From: Candidatus Dormiibacterota bacterium
GTDB taxonomy: Bacteria > Chloroflexota > Dormibacteria > Aeolococcales > Aeolococcaceae
Assembly: GCA_019245575.1 (NCBI GenBank)
Contig: JAFARE010000018.1
Coordinates: 1-64,000, forward strand
DNA length: 64,000 nucleotides
Direction: 5' to 3'
The position numbers were made by a program, and so were the translations under genes. Numbering within the stretch: position 1 is the stretch's first letter; each line of letters starts with the position of its first letter. The notes beneath the pieces are model-generated. The model was not told the origin of the DNA, made no database searches, and saw only the letters and a program-made list of their open reading frames with translations. This document shows, in pieces, positions 18,063 to 29,722 of the stretch.

Positions 18063-18093
18063 AGCATACAGCGCCCCAGCCGCTTCGTGTCAA
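18063..18093 (-). promoter_or_regulatory. Promoter of the lysine operon
   Basis: A consensus -35 TTGACA (18093-18088) and a -10 TATGCT (18068-18063) are separated by 19 nt on the minus strand, between the phoU stop and the leader ATG. The predicted start near 18056 gives an almost leaderless leader-peptide RNA. The spacing is slightly long. Confidence 0.6.
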
Positions 18094-18108
18094 CCGCCGG
18101 TGGTCGCC

Positions 18109-18798
18109 TCAGCCGAGGTCCTCGAGCCCGCCGGTCTCGGCGAAGATCAATTCCTCGGCGATGTTTGTCACGCGGTCGGCGATGCGCTCCAGGTAGTGAG
18201 CGACGAACACCAGCCCGGTTGCTCGCGCGGCGAGACTGCCGTCGGCGGTGACCTGGTCGAGATAGTCGGCGAAGATCTTGCGATACTGCATGTCGACGAC
18301 ACCGTCGCGGCGTGCGACGTCGCGCGCGGTCAGCGTGTCGCGGGCCTCCACCGCGGCGAGCATGTCGCGCACCTGGCGCTCCACCTGCTCGGCCATCGCG
18401 GCCAGCGGCTCCGATGACGGCACATCGGGCAGGTCGGTCGTGGAGCGCGCGATGCGTGCGATGGAAACGGCGTGGTCGGCCATGCGCTCCAGCTCGGACG
18501 CCATGTGCTCGAACCCGAGGATGTGGCGCAGGTCGCCGGCCACCGGGGCCTGCGTCAGCACCACGTGGAAGCATTTGTCGCGGATCTTGCGATGCTGGTC
18601 GTTGATCGCGATGTCGCCCTCGATCACCGCTGTGCAGATGTCCGGGTTGCGCTCGCGCAGTCCCCACATCGCCTGCTCGATCGCCACCTCGACCTGGCGC
18701 GTGAGCTCCATGACGCTCGACCGGATGTCGTCCAGCTCAGCCTGCAGGACCGGCCGGTGGCCGGCCGGCCGCGGCTGCTCGCCCGCCACCTCGCTCAC
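18109..18798 (-). CDS. phoU: PhoU-family phosphate regulator (copy 1)
   Basis: This cytoplasmic protein couples the Pst transporter to the Pho two-component system and keeps the Pho regulon off when phosphate is plentiful. The 229 residues show two PhoU repeats, each with an E-R-MADH or E-RIADR metal-binding helix ([16 protein letters not shown], about 106-121, and [16 protein letters not shown] near the end). It overlaps pstB1 by 4 nt and closes the pst operon. A second PhoU lies at 27757-28431 next to phoP. Confidence 0.92.
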   Translation of the reverse strand: MSEVAGEQPRPAGHRPVLQAELDDIRSSVMELTRQVEVAIEQAMWGLRERNPDICTAVIEGDIAINDQHRKIRDKCFHVVLTQAPVAGDLRHILGFEHMASELERMADHAVSIARIARSTTDLPDVPSSEPLAAMAEQVERQVRDMLAAVEARDTLTARDVARRDGVVDMQYRKIFADYLDQVTADGSLAARATGLVFVAHYLERIADRVTNIAEELIFAETGGLEDLG

Positions 18799-19656
18799 CC
18801 GAAGCGCCCCGTGATGTAGTCCTCGGTGCGTTTGTCGACGGGATCGTTGAAGAGCTCCGCGGTTCGTCCCATCTCGATCAGCTCGCCCGAGCGATCCTCG
18901 CCCATCAGCATGAATGCGGTGTAGTCACTGACGCGGGCCGCCTGCTGCAGGTTGTGAGTCACGATCACGATTGTGACCTCGCCGCGCAGCTGACGCAGCA
19001 GCTCCTCGATGCGCAGGGTCGCGATCGGGTCGAGCGCGGCACAGGGCTCGTCCATGAGGATCACATCGCTCCCTGACGCAAGGGTTCGGGCCAGGCACAG
19101 CCGCTGCTGCTGGCCGCCCGAGAGGCCGGTGCCCGGCGCGTGGAGGCGGTCTTTCACCTCGTCCCACAGCGCCGTCTGCCGCAGACACCGCTCCACAGTG
19201 TCATTGATCTGAGTCCGCTCACGCCGACCGCCGAGGCGCAGGCCGTACGCAACGTTGTCGTAGATGGACATCGGAAACGGCGACGGCTTCTGGAACAGCA
19301 TGCCGACGCGGCGGCGAAGAGTTACGACATCGATGTCGCCGCCCAGCACGTCGTCTGCGTCGAGGAGCACCTCGCCCTCGATGCGATACCCCGGGATCAG
19401 GTCATTGATCCGGTTGAACGTGCGCAGCAGGGTGGACTTACCGCATCCCGAGGGCCCGATGATCGCCGTGATCTCGCCGGCCGGCGCCGAGAACGACACG
19501 TCCCGCAACGCCCGGAACGGCCCGTAGAACACGTCGATGCCGCGCGTGGCAACGGCCGGATGCTCGGCCTGCACGATCCGGTCCCGCGCCGGTCTCGGCC
19601 GCGGCTCATCATCGACAGCGCGCAGACGGCCCAGAATGCTCAGCTCGCTCGACACG

Positions 19657-19679
<23 letters not shown>
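18795..19679 (-). CDS. pstB: Phosphate ABC transporter ATPase PstB (copy 1)
   Basis: This ATPase energises phosphate import by PstCA. The 294 residues include a longer N-terminal leader (about 40 residues before the ABC domain). The Walker A is [11 protein letters not shown], the Q-loop region [20 protein letters not shown], the signature LSGGQQQRL, the Walker [14 protein letters not shown] and the switch His in [11 protein letters not shown]. Its 5' end overlaps the pstB2 3' end by 23 nt, so the true start might be slightly downstream. Two adjacent pstB genes suggest alternative ATPases or a heterodimer. Confidence 0.92.
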
Positions 19680-20496
<817 letters not shown>

Positions 20497-20497
20497 G

Positions 20498-21385
20498 TCA
20501 GGGTCCTGCGGTCCGCACGCGCCGGCCGAAGAAGCGCGCCGCCGCGGTCAGGATCAGCACGATCGCGATGAGTGTCAGCGCACCGGCCCACGCGCGCGAT
20601 TGTGCCTCCTTGAAGCCGGTGAACGCATTCGTGAAGATCTGGAGTGAGAGCGTTTCCATGCGCCTGCCTGGATTGAACTCGGTGAAGAGCTCGTTGCCGA
20701 GCGCCGTGAGCAGCAGCGGCGCTGTCTCGCCCATGGCTCGGGCGACGGCGAGCATGGCGCCGGTGATGATCCCGGGGAGCGCCGTAGGCAGGCAGATGCG
20801 CAGCACCGTCTGGCTGCGCGTGGCGCCCAGGGCGAGGCTCCCCTCCCGAAGATCGTTGGGCACCAGACGGAGCATCTCCTCGGTGGTGCGCGTCACCAGG
20901 GGGAGCATCACGATCGCCAGCGCGAGTGAGCCGGCGAAGCCCGAGAATCCGAAGTGCGTCACCCATATCGCGTAGACGAAAGCGCCGGTGACGATGGTGG
21001 GGATGCCGATGAGCACGTCGTTGACGAAGCGGATTGCGCCGGGCGCGCTTCCTTTGCCGTACTCGACGAGGTACACCGCGGCGCCGATGCCCAGCGGAAT
21101 GGCGATCCCGGCCGCGATGCCCACGACGATGAGGCTGCCGATGATCCCATTGAAGAAGCCGCCGCCTGCCGCAGCCGGATCGCCCGGCGGGTTGTGGGTC
21201 AGGAAGTTGACGCTGATGGCACTGAACCCCTCCACGCCCACATACACCAGGACCCACGCCAGGGCGCCGACGGCGACCAGGAGCGCTGCGATCAGCAGAC
21301 CGGTGTACACGCCGCTCTTCGCACGCCGTCGGCGCAGTGCGGGGCGGTTGCGCATCGCGCCGGAGGCGATCGCCAGCTGGCTCAC
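20498..21385 (-). CDS. pstA: Phosphate ABC transporter permease PstA
   Basis: This inner-membrane permease half of the Pst importer has 295 residues. A basic N-terminus ([14 protein letters not shown]) precedes six hydrophobic segments, starting near residues 28-50. The ABC-coupling EAA loop reads [23 protein letters not shown] 21385 overlaps the pstC stop as GTGA; an ATG ten codons later is an alternative. The long frame upstream of it is a pstC shadow. pstB2 starts one nucleotide after its stop. Confidence 0.9.
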   Translation of the reverse strand: MSQLAIASGAMRNRPALRRRRAKSGVYTGLLIAALLVAVGALAWVLVYVGVEGFSAISVNFLTHNPPGDPAAAGGGFFNGIIGSLIVVGIAAGIAIPLGIGAAVYLVEYGKGSAPGAIRFVNDVLIGIPTIVTGAFVYAIWVTHFGFSGFAGSLALAIVMLPLVTRTTEEMLRLVPNDLREGSLALGATRSQTVLRICLPTALPGIITGAMLAVARAMGETAPLLLTALGNELFTEFNPGRRMETLSLQIFTNAFTGFKEAQSRAWAGALTLIAIVLILTAAARFFGRRVRTAGP

Positions 21386-22362
21386 AGCGCCACCCCGCGG
21401 CGCACCACGGTGCGCGCCACCACGTTGACGATCAATGCGACCACGAGCAGCCAGAAGCCCACCACGAACAGCGCCGAGAGGTGGAACGGCTCCGTCGCCT
21501 CGGTGAATTCGTTGGCGATGACGCTCGACATGGTCGCGCCCTGGGAGAAGACGCTCGGGTTGATGTGCAGGACAGCATTGCCGATGACCATGGTCACGGC
21601 GATGGTCTCGCCCAGCGCGCGTCCGAGCCCGATGAGTGATGCACCCACGATTCCCGAACGTGCCCGTGGCATGACGGCGATGCGGATCATCTCCCACCGC
21701 GTCGCGCCCAGCGCGAACGCCGCCTCCTTCTCGTTGCGTGGCGTGCTGCGAAAGACCTCACGGCAGACGGCGGCGATGATCGGCAGGATCATGATCGCGA
21801 GCACCAGCCCAGCGGTGAAATAGGAGACGCCGAAGAAGGGACCGCCGAATACGACGCCGATCACCGGGACGGTGCCGAGCGTGCTGGTGAGGAAATCGAC
21901 GATGGGTCGGATGGCGGGTATGAGCGCGAAGATGCCCCAGAAGCCGTACACCACGCTGGGCACCGCTGCGAGGAGGTCCACGAGCGATGAGAGCGGGCGC
22001 TGCAGGCGGCGCGGCGCGATCTCTGTGATCACCAGTGCCGCGCCGATGGCGAGCGGCACAGCGATGATCATGCCGATCAAGGACGTGATCAGCATGCCGT
22101 ACATGAACTGGAGGATCCCGTAGGGGTTGGGGTGCGTCAGTGTGGGGTCCGCCTCCGACGGCGCCCATCGCCCCGCGGTGATGAACGAGAAGAAGCCGTA
22201 GTGCTGCATCGCGGGCAGCCCCTGCAGCACCAGGAACACCACCATCCCCACGATCACGACGAGGACCAGGCCGCCCGTCAGCGCCACAGCGCTGCCGAAC
22301 ACCGTGTCCCCCCACCGCCGCCGCTGACGGCGCAGCGAGACGCGTGATACGCCAGGCCGCAT
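21382..22362 (-). CDS. pstC: Phosphate ABC transporter permease PstC
   Basis: This is the second permease subunit. It has a basic N-terminus, six hydrophobic segments (first near residues 24-45), and a coupling loop KEAAFALGATRWEMIRIAVMP. A start at 22401 adds 13 residues, but those codons lie inside a perfect 15-bp hairpin (22369-22402), so the ATG at 22362 just past the hairpin is preferred, giving 326 residues. Either start gives a normal PstC. Confidence 0.9.
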   Translation of the reverse strand: MRPGVSRVSLRRQRRRWGDTVFGSAVALTGGLVLVVIVGMVVFLVLQGLPAMQHYGFFSFITAGRWAPSEADPTLTHPNPYGILQFMYGMLITSLIGMIIAVPLAIGAALVITEIAPRRLQRPLSSLVDLLAAVPSVVYGFWGIFALIPAIRPIVDFLTSTLGTVPVIGVVFGGPFFGVSYFTAGLVLAIMILPIIAAVCREVFRSTPRNEKEAAFALGATRWEMIRIAVMPRARSGIVGASLIGLGRALGETIAVTMVIGNAVLHINPSVFSQGATMSSVIANEFTEATEPFHLSALFVVGFWLLVVALIVNVVARTVVRRGVAL

Positions 22363-22368
22363 GACGGC

Positions 22369-22402
22369 GATGCCGCCGCCGGCGTCAGCCGGCGGCGGCA
22401 TC
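22369..22402. repeat. 15-bp perfect inverted repeat between pstS and pstC
   Basis: 22369-22383 and 22388-22402 are exact reverse complements with a 4-nt loop. No T tract follows on either strand, so it is not a classic terminator. In binding-protein operons such hairpins often protect the upstream pstS message or limit read-through into the permease genes, giving excess binding protein. That role is inferred. Confidence 0.7.
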
Positions 22403-22435
22403 AGTCGCCCCCCTCATGCAGCGGTGACCCGTGGC

Positions 22436-23659
22436 TCACGGCGCCACGGGAGATCCATTGAGCGTCAGCTTGTGAAGTTGAGCGATGCACAGCTTCTGCA
22501 GGTCGGACCCGAGCGGCGTGTAGTTGGCCGTCGCCGCCATGTCCTGGCCCTTCGTCAGCACCCAGGAGAAGAAGTTGACGAGCGCGGCCGCCTTCGCCTT
22601 ATCGGTCTGGTTCTGGTACACGAGGCCCCAGGTCAGCCCGGTGATCGGGTACGCATCCGTATTGGTCGACTGGTCGACGACGTCGATCCGCAGGTCGGCC
22701 GGATAGCTGGTGATGCCGACCGTCGCGCTGGCCGCGGTCTTGACGCACGGCTCGACGAAGTCGCCCGCCTTGTTCTTGACGTCGGCGTACGTGAGGTTCT
22801 GTGACGCGGCGTAGGCCAACTCGACGTAGCCGATGGCGCCATTGTTCTGGCCGACTGCAGCGGAAACACCCTCGTTGCCCTTGCCGCCGATGCCCACGGG
22901 CCAGGCGATGGTCTTGCCCTTGCTCTTGTCCGGACCCCCCAGCGCGGAGACCCACGACGGGCTCTCCTTGGTGAGGTAGTCCGTGAAGATGGACGTCGTG
23001 CCCGACCCGTCGGAGCGGTGCACGACGGCAATGGGCAGGTTGGGCAGCGTCACGTTGGGGTTCAGGGACTTGATCGCCGGGTCGGTCCACGAGGTGATCT
23101 GGCCGGCGAAGATCTTGCCGATCGTGTCGCCGTCCAGGTGCAGACCACGCGTCACCCCGGGGAGGTTGTATGCCACGGTCACAGGCGCCTGTGCCAGCGG
23201 GACCTGCACGACCGGACCCTTCGCCTTGCTGATGTCCGAGTCGGTCATGAACGCGTCCGACTCGCCGAAGTCGACGGTGCCCGCCTGAAGCTGCGCGATG
23301 CCCGCCCCGGATCCGACGGACTGGTAGGCGACCTGGACTCCGTTGCTGCTGGCGTACTGCGAGGTCCAGATCGACATCATCGGCGCGATGAAGGTGCCGC
23401 CCGCGCCGCTGAGGCTCGTCGCCTGTCCCGACACGGTCGAGACTCCATTGGTATAGCCAGGCGGCGCGGTCGTGCCCTGGCACACAGACGACGGCGTGGC
23501 GCTGGGTGCGGTGGTGCCGCCACCGCCAGTTGAGCTGCTGCCGCCGCACGCCGCGGCCAGGAGCGCCCCACCGACACTGGCGGTGAGCCAGCCGGCGCGC
23601 AACAGCCGCGACGGGCGTTTCAACGGCGACGTGTACAAATGATGCTCAAAGAGGCTCAT
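22436..23659 (-). CDS. pstS: Phosphate-binding lipoprotein PstS
   Basis: This extracytoplasmic binding protein delivers phosphate to PstCA. The 407 residues have a lipoprotein signal peptide ending in a lipobox around Cys38 (LLAAACGG), followed by a Gly/Ser/Thr linker and a PBP-like fold. Phosphate contacts are likely in SLSGAGGTFIAP, DFGESDAFM and HRSDGSGTTSIFTDYL. It is the first gene of the operon, and candidate PHO repeats lie about 115 nt upstream. No tatP or sorting signal is seen. Confidence 0.93.
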   Translation of the reverse strand: MSLFEHHLYTSPLKRPSRLLRAGWLTASVGGALLAAACGGSSSTGGGGTTAPSATPSSVCQGTTAPPGYTNGVSTVSGQATSLSGAGGTFIAPMMSIWTSQYASSNGVQVAYQSVGSGAGIAQLQAGTVDFGESDAFMTDSDISKAKGPVVQVPLAQAPVTVAYNLPGVTRGLHLDGDTIGKIFAGQITSWTDPAIKSLNPNVTLPNLPIAVVHRSDGSGTTSIFTDYLTKESPSWVSALGGPDKSKGKTIAWPVGIGGKGNEGVSAAVGQNNGAIGYVELAYAASQNLTYADVKNKAGDFVEPCVKTAASATVGITSYPADLRIDVVDQSTNTDAYPITGLTWGLVYQNQTDKAKAAALVNFFSWVLTKGQDMAATANYTPLGSDLQKLCIAQLHKLTLNGSPVAP

Positions 23660-23774
23660 GTCATCCCTCGTTGCAATTGCCGCGGATGCGAGCCCGGGGT
23701 CTCATCCCCCGCACTTTCCGGCCCACAGTGCCTTGCACTGAGGCCAGCCTACCGGCGCGATTTTTGCCGGGGTG

Positions 23775-23785
23775 TTAGGCGCCGA

Positions 23786-23791
<6 letters not shown>
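23775..23791 (-). promoter_or_regulatory. Candidate PHO box upstream of pstS
   Basis: Two TTA-centred repeats lie 11 bp apart (GTTAGG at 23775, ATTAAG at 23786 on the plus strand; TTAATC...CTAACA toward pstS), one helical turn as in PhoB/PhoP boxes. The same arrangement occurs at 28617-28633. The element overlaps the thiE stop codon. Inferred from repeat and context. Confidence 0.5.
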
Positions 23792-25446
<1,655 letters not shown>

Positions 25447-25450
<4 letters not shown>

Positions 25451-26574
25451 GTCCCCACTCCTACCGGAGAGGCGAAGCGCGCCGGCGAGAAGGGTGCCAT
25501 CTCCGCCGGGGCTTCGCCGCCGGAGACCTCGGCAGCGACGGCGTCCGCCGTCACCGGGGTGAGCAGGACGCCGTTGCGGTAGTGGCCCGTGGCGGCGATC
25601 AGGCCGGGAAGCGCCGTCTGCCCCACGATCGGCGCGTTGTCCGGCGTGCCCGGCCGCAGCCCCGAGCACAGCTCGACAATGTCGAGCTCGAGCACGTCGG
25701 GCACCAGCTCGTGCGCGTCGCGCAGCAGCTCGTACGCCGCGCGCGCTGTGAACGACGTGTCGAAGCCGCGCTCCTCCACCGTCGAGCCGACGACGACCTC
25801 GCCGCCCCGGCGCGGCACGATGTAACCGTGCTCGACGCCACGCACGACATGTGACAGCAATGGCTGCGCCGCGGATGCGCGCAGCCGCAGCACCTGACCC
25901 TTGACCGGCCGCACCGGCGGCAGCACATCGCGTGGCGCGCCCTCGACGTGCGCCGACCAGCACCCCGCTGCCAGCACGACGGCGCCGGCGCGCAGCGCGG
26001 TCGCACCGTCCACGTCGACGCCGGTTGCACGGCCGTGATGAACACACAGTGCCGCTTGGCCCTGCACGAACCGCACACCGGCCGCTGCGCAGGCCGCGCG
26101 CAGCGCGTCGAGCAGCCGCCGCGGATCGACCTGGTGATCGGACGCTGCCAGCATGCCGCCGCGCACGGACGGCGCGAGGCCGGGCTCGAGCGCGCGGCAC
26201 TCGGACGCGCTGAGCAGCTGCACCGTCAAACCCAGTGATTCACGAAAGCGATGCTCGCGCTCCAGCGCGGCCCGGTCGTCGGCGTCGCGGGCGACGAACA
26301 GCGAGCCGCACTGCCAGTAGCCGGTGCTCACGCCCGTTGCTGCCTCGAGCTCAGCGACGAATGCCGGCCATCGCCGCCACGACGCCAGGTTCAAGCGCAG
26401 GAGCGCGGTCTCCCCAAAAGCGGCTTCTCCCGCCGGCGCGAGCATCCCGGCGGCGACACGCGACGCGGCCCGCTCCGGGCTCGGGTCGACCACCACGACG
26501 GCCGCCCCCGCGAGCGCGGCGCGCCACGCGCAGCCGAGGCCGATCGAGCCTGCTCCGACGACGATGACGTCCAC
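25447..26574 (-). CDS. thiO: Glycine oxidase ThiO
   Basis: This FAD enzyme oxidises glycine to iminoglycine for thiazole formation. The 375 residues begin with the dinucleotide motif VVGAGSIGLGCAWRAALAG. The DAO fold continues with SEGARAL-type and GLRPGTPDNAPIVG segments near the C-terminus (residues about 313-326 carry the R-P-TPD pattern). GTG 26574 is chosen because the frame upstream runs through the riboswitch and a GGGAGG ribosome site lies 7 nt before it. It is the first gene of the thi operon. Confidence 0.9.
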
Positions 26575-26580
26575 GCGCTT

Positions 26581-26668
26581 CCTCCCTTCGCCGGCATGAC
26601 CCGGATCAGGTTGTGGCGGTCGGCGGCTCCTCGGTCGCCCTCTCAGCCCGGCCGCACCGGACTCCCGC
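26581..26668 (-). promoter_or_regulatory. TPP riboswitch (THI element)
   Basis: The minus strand carries the conserved TPP aptamer blocks: GGGAGTCCGGTGC, GGGCTGAGAGGGCGACC, and ACCTGATCCGGGTCATGCCG followed by GGCGAAGGGA. The last block runs into GGGAGG, the thiO ribosome binding site, so control is probably at translation initiation. No terminator is seen after the aptamer. Confidence 0.93.
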
Positions 26669-26678
26669 AGCCCCAAGT

Positions 26679-26987
26679 TTACTCGGCGTGCTCAGGGAGC
26701 TCGTAGGTGACGCGGTACAGCACGGCACGCTTCCCCGCCCGCGCGCGCACCATGCGTGGCCCGGCCACGGTGACGTTGGGCCAGAGGTCGGGGTAGGCCC
26801 CCTGCACGCGCGTCGAGATCACGCGGTAGCGGAATCGCTGCAGCCGGCCGAGGTCCTGCTGGTACTCGTACGCCGTCCAGTACGCGCGTTCGAGGATCAG
26901 GGGCAGGGTGCGGCGCCGCTGCCAGCGGCGCACATCGCGCGCGTTGAGCCAGTCCCGCAGCGCGGCCCCGGGATCGATCGTGGGCAC
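26679..26987 (-). CDS. Small conserved-looking hypothetical protein
   Basis: This 102-residue protein is rich in Arg, Trp and Tyr, with no Cys, no membrane segment and no signal peptide. A central aromatic/basic stretch (AYWTAYEYQQDLGRLQRF) and a strand-like C-terminus (RAVLYRVTYELP) suggest a small alpha/beta fold. It lies between phoP and the thi riboswitch, 10 nt upstream of the aptamer, so thi transcription may start within or before it. Not recognised. Confidence 0.5.
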   Translation of the reverse strand: MPTIDPGAALRDWLNARDVRRWQRRRTLPLILERAYWTAYEYQQDLGRLQRFRYRVISTRVQGAYPDLWPNVTVAGPRMVRARAGKRAVLYRVTYELPEHAE

Positions 26988-27019
26988 GACGCGATCATGA
27001 CTCGCCTTGACGCCGCGGA

Positions 27020-27760
27020 TCAGGCGGTGCTGGCCGCCTGCTGTCCGTCCAAGCGGTCGAGGCGGTAGCCCACGCCGAACACCGTGGTGATGCGGAAGGG
27101 CAGGCGGTCGAAGCTCTCGAACTTCTCCCGCAACCAGCGCACGTGCACGTCAACGGTCTTGGCGTCGCCGAAGAACTTGCTGCCCCAGACGCGCTGGATG
27201 ATGGTCTGCCGCGACAGCACGCGCCCCGGATTCAGCACCAGCAGCGAGAGGAGGTCGAACTCCTTGGGTGCGAGGCGCAGCTCGCTGCCGTCCACATGGA
27301 CCGTGCGCGCTGCGCGGTCGATGCGGAAGCCGCCGAACTCCTCGACCTCGCGCGTCTCCGCCTGCTGCTGCGCGCTCATCTCGGAGCGGCGCAGGAGCGC
27401 GCTCACGCGCGCCAGCAGCTCATTGAGGGAGAAGGGCTTCGTGACGTAGTCGTCCGCACCGATCTGCAGGCCCACCACCTTGTCGAGCTCGGTGCCCTTG
27501 GCCGTGAGGATCAAAATCGGCGTGCTCATCTCCTGGCGCAGCACGCGGCAGACCTCGAGCCCGTTGAGCTCGGGCAGCATGAGGTCGAGCAGGATGAGGT
27601 CCGGATGCTCGCGGCGCGCCGCACTCAGTGCGGAAGTGCCGGTCGACGCCTCACTCACCTGATAACCCTCGCGTGTCAGGTTGTAGCGGAGCGTCTGGCG
27701 GATGGCGCCCTCGTCCTCCACCACCAGGATGCGCTTCTGCGCGCCCGAGCGTGACGTCAA
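27020..27760 (-). CDS. phoP: PhoP/PhoB-type response regulator
   Basis: This OmpR-family regulator of 246 residues has a receiver domain (phosphoacceptor Asp59 in LILLDLMLPE, Lys108 in VTKPF) and a C-terminal winged helix (about 143-236, with LAPKEFDLLSLLVLNPGRVL and VDVHVRWLREKFE). It overlaps phoU2 by 4 nt and lies divergent from the phoR histidine kinase. It is the likely activator of pstS through the candidate PHO boxes. The Pho assignment rests on neighbours. Confidence 0.88.
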   Translation of the reverse strand: MTSRSGAQKRILVVEDEGAIRQTLRYNLTREGYQVSEASTGTSALSAARREHPDLILLDLMLPELNGLEVCRVLRQEMSTPILILTAKGTELDKVVGLQIGADDYVTKPFSLNELLARVSALLRRSEMSAQQQAETREVEEFGGFRIDRAARTVHVDGSELRLAPKEFDLLSLLVLNPGRVLSRQTIIQRVWGSKFFGDAKTVDVHVRWLREKFESFDRLPFRITTVFGVGYRLDRLDGQQAASTA

Positions 27761-28431
27761 CCCAACTCCTCGATCTCTCCCGACTCCAGGAACACCAAGT
27801 CCTCGGCAAGGTTGGTGACGCGGTCGCCGATGCGCTCGTAGTTCTGGCAGGCCGCGATCAGCTTGGTCCCTTGGTACACCTTCTCGGCGTCATCGCTCAT
27901 GAGCTGGATCAACTCGTCAACCAGACGATGATAGAGACGGTTGATCAGGTCATCGCGAGCGGCGATCGCGCGCGCCTCCTCAACGTCGTGCACCACCAAT
28001 GCGGACAGCATGTCGCGCACCTGCGTGGCCACGAGCTGCGAGAGCTTCGGAATATCGACGTACTCGCTCATCGGGGGCAGGTCGGCGAGGTCGCGCGCGA
28101 TCCGCGCGATGTTCACGCAGTGGTCGGCCATGCGCTCTAGCTCCGCCGACATGTGCTGGAAGCCAAGCAGCTCGCGCAGCTCCCGGGCGGGCGGGTCCTG
28201 GCCCAGCACGGTGGTGAAGCACATTTGCCGCGTCTCCGCCTGCAGTCCATTGACCGCCGCGTCGCCGCGTATGACTTCGTTGCTGGCGGCAATGTCGCGG
28301 TGCAACAGGCCTTCAGTTGCGCGATGGATCGCCTGGTCGAGCATCTCGCCCATCGTGATGATCAGGGCGCGTATGCGCGCCAGGTTCTCCAAGAGGAGGG
28401 GCGGGGGCGCTTGCAGTCGAACCGGCTCCAT
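27757..28431 (-). CDS. phoU: PhoU-family phosphate regulator (copy 2)
   Basis: This second PhoU of 224 residues has helix motifs [16 protein letters not shown] and YERIGDRVTNLAEDL. The start at 28431 gives the normal PhoU length; ATG 28572 is open and would add 47 unrelated residues. Translational overlap with phoP links it to signalling rather than transport. Copy 1 sits with pst. Confidence 0.87.
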   Translation of the reverse strand: MEPVRLQAPPPLLLENLARIRALIITMGEMLDQAIHRATEGLLHRDIAASNEVIRGDAAVNGLQAETRQMCFTTVLGQDPPARELRELLGFQHMSAELERMADHCVNIARIARDLADLPPMSEYVDIPKLSQLVATQVRDMLSALVVHDVEEARAIAARDDLINRLYHRLVDELIQLMSDDAEKVYQGTKLIAACQNYERIGDRVTNLAEDLVFLESGEIEELG

Positions 28432-28597
28432 CGTGCGTGCTCCGGCAGCGCGCTCCGGGCGCAGAAAGGACTGCCTGGCGCTGCCGAGCCCATCATAGCC
28501 CCCGTCCAGACGCAACACCCCGCGGGCGCGTTCCAGACGCGATGAAACGCCACCCCGCTCGCCCGTCCTCATGCCTCCATCGTGGAGCGCCCAGCTT

Positions 28598-28633
28598 GTT
28601 AGGGAGCGAGCGAGGGGTTAGCGAACGGTTAAG
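28598..28633 (-). promoter_or_regulatory. Candidate PHO boxes between phoU2 and phoR
   Basis: GTTAG occurs at 28598 and 28617 and GTTAAG at 28628. The last two are 11 bp apart and match the pstS-upstream element at 10 of the key positions (GTTAG-N6-rTTAAG). The position between the divergent phoU2-phoP and phoR genes suggests autoregulation. Inferred. Confidence 0.5.
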
Positions 28634-28634
28634 G

Positions 28635-28662
28635 CTGACCGGTTCTGAGGCGCGCATATACT
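28635..28662 (+). promoter_or_regulatory. Promoter of phoR
   Basis: CTGACC (28635-28640) and TATACT (28657-28662) are 16 nt apart. The -10 element lies 7 nt before the phoR ATG at 28670, so the transcript would be leaderless. The weak -35 abuts the candidate PHO box, fitting an activator-dependent promoter. Confidence 0.5.
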
Positions 28663-28669
28663 CGCCACG

Positions 28670-29710
28670 ATGGCGCGCATGCTGGCCTCGGAGATCGACA
28701 TCCTGCGGGGTGCGGCAGGATTGATCGACCAGGGGCTGGTTGCCCTCGACGCTGAGGGCATGGTGGTGCTGGCATCGCCCACTGCGCGCGACTTGTTGGG
28801 CGACGACGCACTCCGCGAGGGAGCGCCGTTCAGCACGTCGCATGTCGACTACCGCGTTTTGCGTCTCGTTGACACGGCGCGCGAATCCGGCCGTCTCGAG
28901 GAGCGCAGCCTGAGCATCCGCAAACATGACCTGCGCGTACGCGCGTTGCCCCTCGACGACAGCCGGGTCGCCATGCTCGTCGCGATATCCGATGAGACGC
29001 GGCTGCGCCATCTCGAACGGGTGCGCACCGACTTCGTGAGCAACGTCTCGCACGAGCTGCGCACGCCCGTCACCGCAGTCCGCCTGCTGGCGGAGACGCT
29101 GGAGAGTGGCGGCCTCGACGACGCGGCCGCAGCGGCGGACTTTGTCCACCGCATCGGGCTCGAAGCCACGCACATGGAGCAGATCGTCGAGGAGCTGCTC
29201 GAGCTGAGCACCATCGAGTCGGGCCTGCGCCCGCTCAGCAGCGAGCGCGTGCACGTGGCCGAGCTCCTGAGCACGGTGGACCGTCTGCGACCGCTCGCCG
29301 AGGACAAGGAGGTCGCCATCGACATCGAGGTGTCGCCCGGCACCCCCGACATCCTCGGTGACGCGTCACGGCTGGGGCAGGTGGTTCGTAACCTCGTGCA
29401 CAACGCGATCAAGTTCACGCCCGCGGGCGGACGCATCGACGTGCGCGCGTCCCCGGGGGATGAGGGCTCCGTCGTCATCGTCTGCCGCGACACCGGCGTC
29501 GGCATCGCGCCCACCGACCTGCAACGTGTGTTCGAACGCTTCTGGAAAGCGGACAGCTCGCGTCAGCGCGACGGCGAGGGTTCCGGGCTCGGGCTGGCGA
29601 TCGTGCGCCACGTGGTGGAGGCCCACGGCGGCTCGGTGTCCGTGGAGTCCGAGCCGCGCAAGGGCACCGAGTTCACGGTGCGGCTCCCGGCCGTCCCGCC
29701 CGGCGCCTGA
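28670..29710 (+). CDS. phoR: Soluble PhoR-type histidine kinase
   Basis: This 346-residue kinase has a PAS-like N-terminal sensor (about 10-105), a HisKA domain with phospho-His128 in FVSNVSHELRTPVTAV, and a HATPase domain (N box NLVHNAIKFTP, G1 DTGVGI, G2 GEGSGLGLAIV). There is no transmembrane segment or signal peptide, unlike typical PhoR, so it must sense an internal cue or a partner such as PhoU. It is encoded divergently from phoU2-phoP, which provide the probable partner regulator. Confidence 0.85.
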   Translation: MARMLASEIDILRGAAGLIDQGLVALDAEGMVVLASPTARDLLGDDALREGAPFSTSHVDYRVLRLVDTARESGRLEERSLSIRKHDLRVRALPLDDSRVAMLVAISDETRLRHLERVRTDFVSNVSHELRTPVTAVRLLAETLESGGLDDAAAAADFVHRIGLEATHMEQIVEELLELSTIESGLRPLSSERVHVAELLSTVDRLRPLAEDKEVAIDIEVSPGTPDILGDASRLGQVVRNLVHNAIKFTPAGGRIDVRASPGDEGSVVIVCRDTGVGIAPTDLQRVFERFWKADSSRQRDGEGSGLGLAIVRHVVEAHGGSVSVESEPRKGTEFTVRLPAVPPGA

Positions 29711-29722
29711 CTGGACGCGGCG

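Noticed and set aside
17863-18093. 77-residue N-terminal extension of homocitrate synthase
   Set aside because: It would translate the promoter, attenuator hairpin and U tract and has no similarity to the family.
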